Origin: Spartobacteria bacterium
GTDB taxonomy: Bacteria > Verrucomicrobiota > Verrucomicrobiia > Chthoniobacterales > Chthoniobacteraceae
Reading direction: 5' to 3'
Assembly: GCA_025355595.1 (NCBI GenBank)
Contig: JANXZI010000578.1
Location: 1 to 9,907 of the forward strand
Length of the DNA stretch: 9,907 nucleotides
In this document: piece by piece, positions 6,953 to 9,907 of the stretch
Layout of the letters: every line of letters begins with the position of its first letter
Position numbering within the stretch: position 1 is the first letter of the stretch
The notes under the pieces: generated by a model
Databases searched by the model: none
Told to the model about the DNA's origin: nothing
The model's input: only the letters and a program-made list of their open reading frames with translations
Made by a program: the position numbers and the translations under genes

Positions 6953-7582
6953 GTGAGCAACCGCACGACCACCTCGTCGTTCCCCCTGGAGCTCCCGCAC
7001 GGCGATTTCGACGCGTTCATTTTTGACTGCGACGGCACTCTCGCCGACACCATGCCCACGCACTATCGCGCGTGGCAGATCGCGCTCGGCGAACGCGCCG
7101 CGGATTTTCCCGAGGCGATGTTTTACGAACTCGGCGGCGTGCCTACGTGCCGTGTCGTCGAGATCCTGAACGAGCGCCACGGCTACTCGATGCCCGTCGA
7201 GGCGACCGTCGCGGTGAAGGAAAAGCTGTTTCTCGAATTCAGCAACGAGGTCGCCGAGATCGGCCCCGTCGTTGCGCTCGCGCGCGAATGGCACGGGCGC
7301 AAGCCGATGGCGGTCGCCAGCGGCGGGCATAGAAGTATCGTCATGAAAACCCTGCGCGCCCTCGGTATCGCGGGACTCTTCGACACCATCGTGTGCAGCG
7401 AGGATTACTTGCGCGGCAAGCCGCACCCGGATCCCTTTCTCGAGGCTGCGCGGCGGATGAATGTCGTCCCCGAGCGCTGCCTCGTCTTCGAGGACACGAG
7501 CACCGGCCTCCAGGCTGCAAAGGCCGCCGGCATGGCGTGCGTGCTCGTTCCGCCGCCTCCGCGCGCTCCCAGCGCGGTCTGA
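6953..7582 (+). CDS. HAD-superfamily phosphatase / beta-phosphoglucomutase-like hydrolase
   Basis: The 209-residue cytoplasmic enzyme has all four HAD motifs. Motif I is DCDGT with nucleophile Asp25 and acid Asp27, motif II is ASGG with Ser123, motif III is GKPHPDPF with Lys156, and motif IV is FEDTSTGLQAA with Glu180 and Asp181. A helical cap between motifs I and II and the TSTG-x-x-AA-x-AAGM sequence fit subfamily IA variant 3, which includes beta-phosphoglucomutase and small sugar-phosphate phosphatases. The substrate is probably a sugar phosphate, but this is not determined by the sequence. The GTG at 6953 is my preferred start. A longer TTG start at 6884 is possible but lies inside the inverted repeat and adds 23 residues that match nothing I know. 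No Shine-Dalgarno is visible. It is flanked by non-coding repeats on both sides, so it is probably monocistronic. Confidence 0.85.
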   Translation: MSNRTTTSSFPLELPHGDFDAFIFDCDGTLADTMPTHYRAWQIALGERAADFPEAMFYELGGVPTCRVVEILNERHGYSMPVEATVAVKEKLFLEFSNEVAEIGPVVALAREWHGRKPMAVASGGHRSIVMKTLRALGIAGLFDTIVCSEDYLRGKPHPDPFLEAARRMNVVPERCLVFEDTSTGLQAAKAAGMACVLVPPPPRAPSAV

Positions 7583-7588
7583 GTAGGG

Positions 7589-7610
7589 GGCGGAAGTCGC
7601 CGCCGGTTTT
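7589..7610 (+). terminator. Weak intrinsic terminator after the HAD gene
   Basis: GGCGG (7589-7593) and CCGCC (7600-7604) pair across a 6-nt loop, followed by GG and TTTT (7607-7610). It begins 7 nt after the TGA. The stem is short and the T-run is only four, so this is a weak candidate; the larger inverted repeat just downstream may complete termination. Confidence 0.4.
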
Positions 7611-7613
7611 CGT

Positions 7614-7699
7614 CCCCTCCTATTCTTATTCTTGATCTTATTCTTAATCCAAACTCGGTGCACCGTTGCACGCGGTGATCGGGGAATAAGAATAAGGGG
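7614..7699. repeat. TTATTC word repeat with inverted partner
   Basis: TATTCTTATTC (7621-7631) pairs perfectly with GAATAAGAATA (7684-7694). Beyond a two-base CC bulge, CCCCT (7614-7618) continues the pairing with AGGGG (7695-7699). A second copy, CTTATTCTTA (7637-7646), can pair with 7687-7696 instead, so two folds compete. The loop contains the perfect 10-bp palindrome CGGTGCACCG (7656-7665). The element sits between the HAD gene and the small ORF starting at 7717. Its composition is unlike the genes around it. Confidence 0.7.
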
Positions 7700-7716
7700 T
7701 TTCCCGAATTGCTCGA

Positions 7717-7962
7717 ATGGCGAGCAGACCACCGCTCACTCTTGCACAAACCCTTGCACAAAACGCGTGCGCGTTCCCTGGCACACGCTACGCAGAGTTT
7801 ACGAACGCGGCGACGTTAAGCGGCCGGGCGCAACTGCGCGCGGAGCTGCGCGCGGTCCTTGATGCCGGCGGAGAGGGCATGATGATTCAGCCGGCGCACA
7901 ATCCGTACACGCCGGGCGGCTGCAAACGGCGGAGCCTCTTGTTTCTCACTCAAATCCCATGA
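7717..7962 (+). pseudogene. Short ORF with a DNA-ligase motif IV-like segment, possible relic
   Basis: The 81-residue ORF starts MASRPPLTLAQTLAQ and ends in TGA overlapping the next ATG (ATGA at 7959-7962). Residues about 36-70 read SGRAQLRAELRAVLDAGGEG followed by MMIQPAHNPYTPGGCK. This resembles the region around motif IV of ATP-dependent DNA ligases (a helix, GGEG-[LM]-ML-R, then Y-x-x-G-R). The catalytic Lys of motif I and motif V are absent, so it cannot be a functional ligase. It could be a decayed piece, or a small gene with a chance match. The DNA has a direct repeat, CTTGCACAAA, at 7740-7749 and 7753-7762. The ATGA coupling argues that the frame is still translated. The ligase call is weak. 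Confidence 0.35.
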
Positions 7963-8258
7963 AAACACCGCATCCCCGCAACCCGAAAACGAAACGCATT
8001 TCGCTCGCCATCGGCGAAACGCCAATGACCAAAAGACGGGGGGCGCAGGCCCTCTGCGAGGTGATTGACGGTGCTATCGCCACTTACTTCCCTGGCTTCT
8101 TTAAATATCACCCCACCACGGCAGCGATCTCTCGGGAGCGCAATCACTTCATCGAGCGCGCCGTGCGCGCGGTCGCCTCGATGGTCGTGCGAGATGGCGA
8201 GATTACCGCCCCGCTGGTCGTTCACCAGCGGGTGAATTTCCAGCACAGTCGCCAGTAA
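7959..8258 (+). CDS. Small basic protein of unknown function
   Basis: The 99-residue protein begins MKTPHPRNPKTKRISLAIGE and is rich in Lys/Arg at its N-terminus; an alternative in-frame ATG lies at 8025 (MTKRRGAQAL). The middle (ALCEVIDGAIATYFPGFFKY) and the RAVRAVASMVV helix look like a small folded domain, with no membrane helix or signal peptide. The basic start suggests a possible nucleic-acid contact, which is inference. Its ATG overlaps the stop of the preceding ORF (ATGA), suggesting translational coupling. Two hairpins lie over its 3' end, and the next genes come from the opposite strand. I do not recognise the family. Confidence 0.5.
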   Translation: MKTPHPRNPKTKRISLAIGETPMTKRRGAQALCEVIDGAIATYFPGFFKYHPTTAAISRERNHFIERAVRAVASMVVRDGEITAPLVVHQRVNFQHSRQ

Positions 8259-8268
8259 ATGCTGGAAA
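8210..8268 (+). terminator. Two tandem hairpins over the 3' end of the small basic gene
   Basis: Hairpin 1 is CCCGCTGGT (8210-8218) with ACCAGCGGG (8224-8232), a perfect 9-bp stem with a 5-nt loop. Hairpin 2 is TTTCCAGCA (8237-8245) with TGCTGGAAA (8260-8268), a perfect 9-bp stem whose 14-nt loop holds the TAA stop (8256-8258). Outside hairpin 2 the AAT/ATT bases continue pairing with one bulged A. They lie between convergent genes and probably end or stabilise transcripts; there is no long T-tract. Confidence 0.5.
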
Positions 8269-8369
8269 ATTAGCCGTACCTAATTCAGCGGTTCCCGTCG
8301 AAGCTCTCCAACTCGGCTGGATGCGCGCGAGAGGGAATGCCCCGCGGGATTTTGGCTGCCGCCTGGGCT

Positions 8370-9116
8370 CTACGTGCCGGAGTAGGTATAGATTTCCTGA
8401 TTCACCCCGCCGGGCCCGGAGAGCCGGAAGCGCTCCGTGACACGGGCCGCCGATCCCAAATTCTTTTCCACCTTCGGGGCAAGGACGAGCCAGTTGCGCC
8501 CATCAAAGAACGCACCCCAACCGAAGGCTTTGAGGAATTCCGGAAGGTAGTTGAACACTTTTCCGACGTTGTTGAAAATAGACGCCGGCACGCCTCTGGT
8601 GACGTACGTCATCTGAAATTCTGCGCCGGTCGTAATCCAGCCCTGCGTCCCATAGGCTTTGCTGGGGGTAGTCGTGTTCGGCAAGAAGTAGTCAAATCTT
8701 CCGGGGCTGTTGGCCCCTAAAGTAATGTCATCCGCGTGCCATCCGAAAATGGCTTTGAGTCGTCCGAAACGCGGATGCAATTCCATCGGCGATTCCCCTT
8801 CAGTTCCGGTCAAAGAGTACGTCGCTCGATCCTTTCCATTTTCAGGCGTCCAGCTCACCGGCACGCCCTGGAACTTGTACTTCACGAGGACCTCAAGGCT
8901 TTGGCTGCGCTCGAACGGTGATCCAATGAGCATGAGTCCGCTCGGCACGCCGACTTGCGATGCCACGCGCCCGGCATCCATCGCGAACGCTTCTTGGAAG
9001 GTCGGGAAGTTCACGGGCACCTCGACGGTTTGCAGGCCGTTCTTGTCCGCGACCTCGCCGGTCGGGCCGGGATCGGCGACGAGGTACTTGCCGTCAATTA
9101 ATATGCGGCTGGTCAT
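8370..9116 (-). CDS. Beta-rich protein of unknown function in an accessory cluster
   Basis: The 248-residue protein begins MTSRILIDGKYLVADPG; another ATG two codons upstream (9122) would give 250. It has no signal peptide or membrane helix. It is rich in Gly, Pro, Thr and aromatic residues, with alternating hydrophobic stretches (SLEVLVKYKF, FQMTYVTRGV), and ends with DGRNWLVLAPK and RFRLSGPGGVNQEIY. This suggests a beta-sandwich or virion-like structural fold, not an enzyme. I cannot name the family. Its start overlaps the end of the upstream gene by 23-29 bp, so the two are probably co-translated. A phage or mobile-element origin is inferred from the packing and from composition unlike the left side of the window. 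Confidence 0.6.
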   Translation of the reverse strand: MTSRILIDGKYLVADPGPTGEVADKNGLQTVEVPVNFPTFQEAFAMDAGRVASQVGVPSGLMLIGSPFERSQSLEVLVKYKFQGVPVSWTPENGKDRATYSLTGTEGESPMELHPRFGRLKAIFGWHADDITLGANSPGRFDYFLPNTTTPSKAYGTQGWITTGAEFQMTYVTRGVPASIFNNVGKVFNYLPEFLKAFGWGAFFDGRNWLVLAPKVEKNLGSAARVTERFRLSGPGGVNQEIYTYSGT

Positions 9117-9549
9117 AGACATGTTCGCTGCGCGCAAGCAGATCATTCGCGCAGAGGATGAACGCTTCGAGTTCCTCCGAATTCTTCGCGGCATAGCTGC
9201 CCAAAGACTTCGCCTCTTCTTCCGGCACGGCGTTTTCCCGTGCCCACACGACCGTCTGGCGAACCAGATCCACGAATTGAGCACTGAGAGAGGTAGCGGT
9301 TTTTACATACAGCAGCAGCGCTCCGCGGTGCAAAGCGGCCTGCTTCGCATGTTCGAGTGCCAGAGCACCATCGCTGGCGAGATTCTGAAGGAATCCGTAC
9401 TCGTGTTCCGATACCGTTTCCAAGACACGCCTCGCATTCGCGCAGAATTTTCGGGCCATTCCGATCGCGAATTCGATTTGCGCGATCCGTGCTGAAAGCG
9501 CATGGCGCGTTTCACGCGGGATGGCGGAAGTTGGTTCAGCGGCGTTCAC
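9094..9549 (-). CDS. Helical protein of unknown function in the same cluster
   Basis: From the GTG at 9549 the protein has 151 residues and begins MNAAEPTSAIPRETRHALSA. Other in-frame starts are TTG 9594 (166 residues) and GTG 9582; none has a ribosome binding site, so the start is uncertain. Most of it should be alpha-helical (for example IAQIEFAIGMARKF and LSAQFVDLVRQTVVWARE), with no signal peptide or clear membrane helix. Its end overlaps the start of the beta-rich gene downstream. Order and size would suit a phage structural or chaperone gene, but no motif shows this. I do not recognise it. Confidence 0.55.
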   Translation of the reverse strand: MNAAEPTSAIPRETRHALSARIAQIEFAIGMARKFCANARRVLETVSEHEYGFLQNLASDGALALEHAKQAALHRGALLLYVKTATSLSAQFVDLVRQTVVWARENAVPEEEAKSLGSYAAKNSEELEAFILCANDLLARSEHVYDQPHIN

Positions 9550-9597
9550 GGAAAGGTCAGTTTGAAAATGCGCGCTGAACACATCGCCGAGCAAAAG

Positions 9598-9732
9598 CTA
9601 TCGCTGGCAGCCGCGTTCATCGTTTTGAAGTTGCGCGCATGGTTTGAAAAAGTGCCGGGATTCCTCCGAGCCTCCCGGCGGGCTCTCTCCGAACGCGCCC
9701 GCACAGGCGCTTCTCAAGGAAGATGGGGCCAT
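9598..9732 (-). CDS. Possible 44-residue ORF between the coiled-coil and helical genes
   Basis: An ATG at 9732 lies one base after the TAA of the upstream coiled-coil frame (TAATATG on the coding strand). The frame runs 44 codons to a TAG at 9598, close to the start of the next gene. It begins MAPSSLRSACAGAFGESPPG; it is rich in Ser, Pro and Gly and shows no motif. The tight spacing is the only support. It may be a chance ORF, and another frame is also open over part of this stretch. Confidence 0.3.
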   Translation of the reverse strand: MAPSSLRSACAGAFGESPPGGSEESRHFFKPCAQLQNDERGCQR

Positions 9733-9733
9733 A

Positions 9734-9907
9734 TTACGGAAATGCGGGCGTGGCGTGCGCTTTCTCCAGTGCATTCCGCGCTTCCTCAGCGCGTTTCTGA
9801 GCTTCAACAAGGGTCTTGTCGGCTTCGATCTCGGCCTGCGTTTGCTTAAGGGCACATCCGAAAACCCTGTTGATGTGAGTTTCGGAGCCTTGTGGGCGGC
9901 GCTTTTC
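9734..9907 (-). CDS. Coiled-coil protein, C-terminal fragment running off the window
   Basis: On the minus strand the frame is open from the window edge (9907) to TAA at 9734-9736, giving 57 residues without an internal start codon. Residues about 20-50 (TQAEIEADKTLVEAQKRAEE, then ARNALEKAH) are a typical charged coiled-coil pattern, and the tail ends ATPAFP. This supports a real gene whose N-terminus lies beyond the right edge. The first 19 residues shown are less convincing. It is the first gene of the minus-strand cluster in this window. Confidence 0.5.
   Translation of the reverse strand, partial: EKRRPQGSETHINRVFGCALKQTQAEIEADKTLVEAQKRAEEARNALEKAHATPAFP

Noticed and set aside
7614..7760. 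CRISPR-like array or tRNA/att site in the repeat region after the HAD gene
   Set aside because: The TTATTC copies are not evenly spaced with unique spacers, no cas genes are near, and no cloverleaf or GGTTCGAATCC-type T-arm is present.

Overview
The window looks like chromosomal DNA of a high-GC Gram-negative bacterium, most likely of the Verrucomicrobia-Planctomycetes group. This is inferred, not proven. It rests on a secreted multi-domain alpha/beta hydrolase of a type I associate with those phyla, on Ig-like and coiled-coil proteins of low complexity, on GTG starts, on the absence of GGAGG-like ribosome binding sites before any start I chose, and on intergenic inverted repeats built from simple words (AACATCC, CAAAGCAC, TTATTC).

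Layout. Positions 1-140 are the right end of an IS630-type insertion sequence (transposase C-terminus plus terminal sequence). A secreted two-lobed esterase/hydrolase (242-2320, +) follows. It meets head-on a secreted, membrane-anchored Ig-like/fibronectin-like protein (2359-4152, -), with a perfect 11-bp hairpin over the esterase stop codon. A divergent spacer with an AACATCC heptamer array and a GC-rich hairpin leads to a small two-helix membrane protein (4294-4620, +). The end of that gene overlaps by 35 bp the end of a zinc-ribbon plus very long coiled-coil protein (4586-6685, -). A second divergent spacer carries a long inverted repeat (CAAAGCACAAA arms). It is followed by a HAD-superfamily sugar-phosphate-type phosphatase/mutase (6953-7582, +), a weak terminator and a third word-repeat (TTATTCTTATTC arms).

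From about 7700 rightward the character changes. Two small coupled ORFs lie on the + strand (7717-7962 and 7959-8258); the first carries a motif resembling the motif IV region of ATP-dependent DNA ligases. The end of the second is full of hairpins. Facing them is a tightly packed minus-strand cluster (9907 to 8370): a partial coiled-coil protein, a possible 44-residue ORF, a helical protein and a beta-rich protein of about 248 residues. I recognise none of these four. Codon use there looks less GC-biased by eye, and the tight packing suggests an acquired, perhaps phage-derived, module.

No obvious joint pathway links the left-hand genes; every junction is convergent or divergent, so each is probably its own transcription unit. 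There is no CRISPR array, rRNA or tRNA that I can see. The best candidates for something undescribed are the unrecognised right-hand cluster and the family of intergenic word-repeat hairpins.
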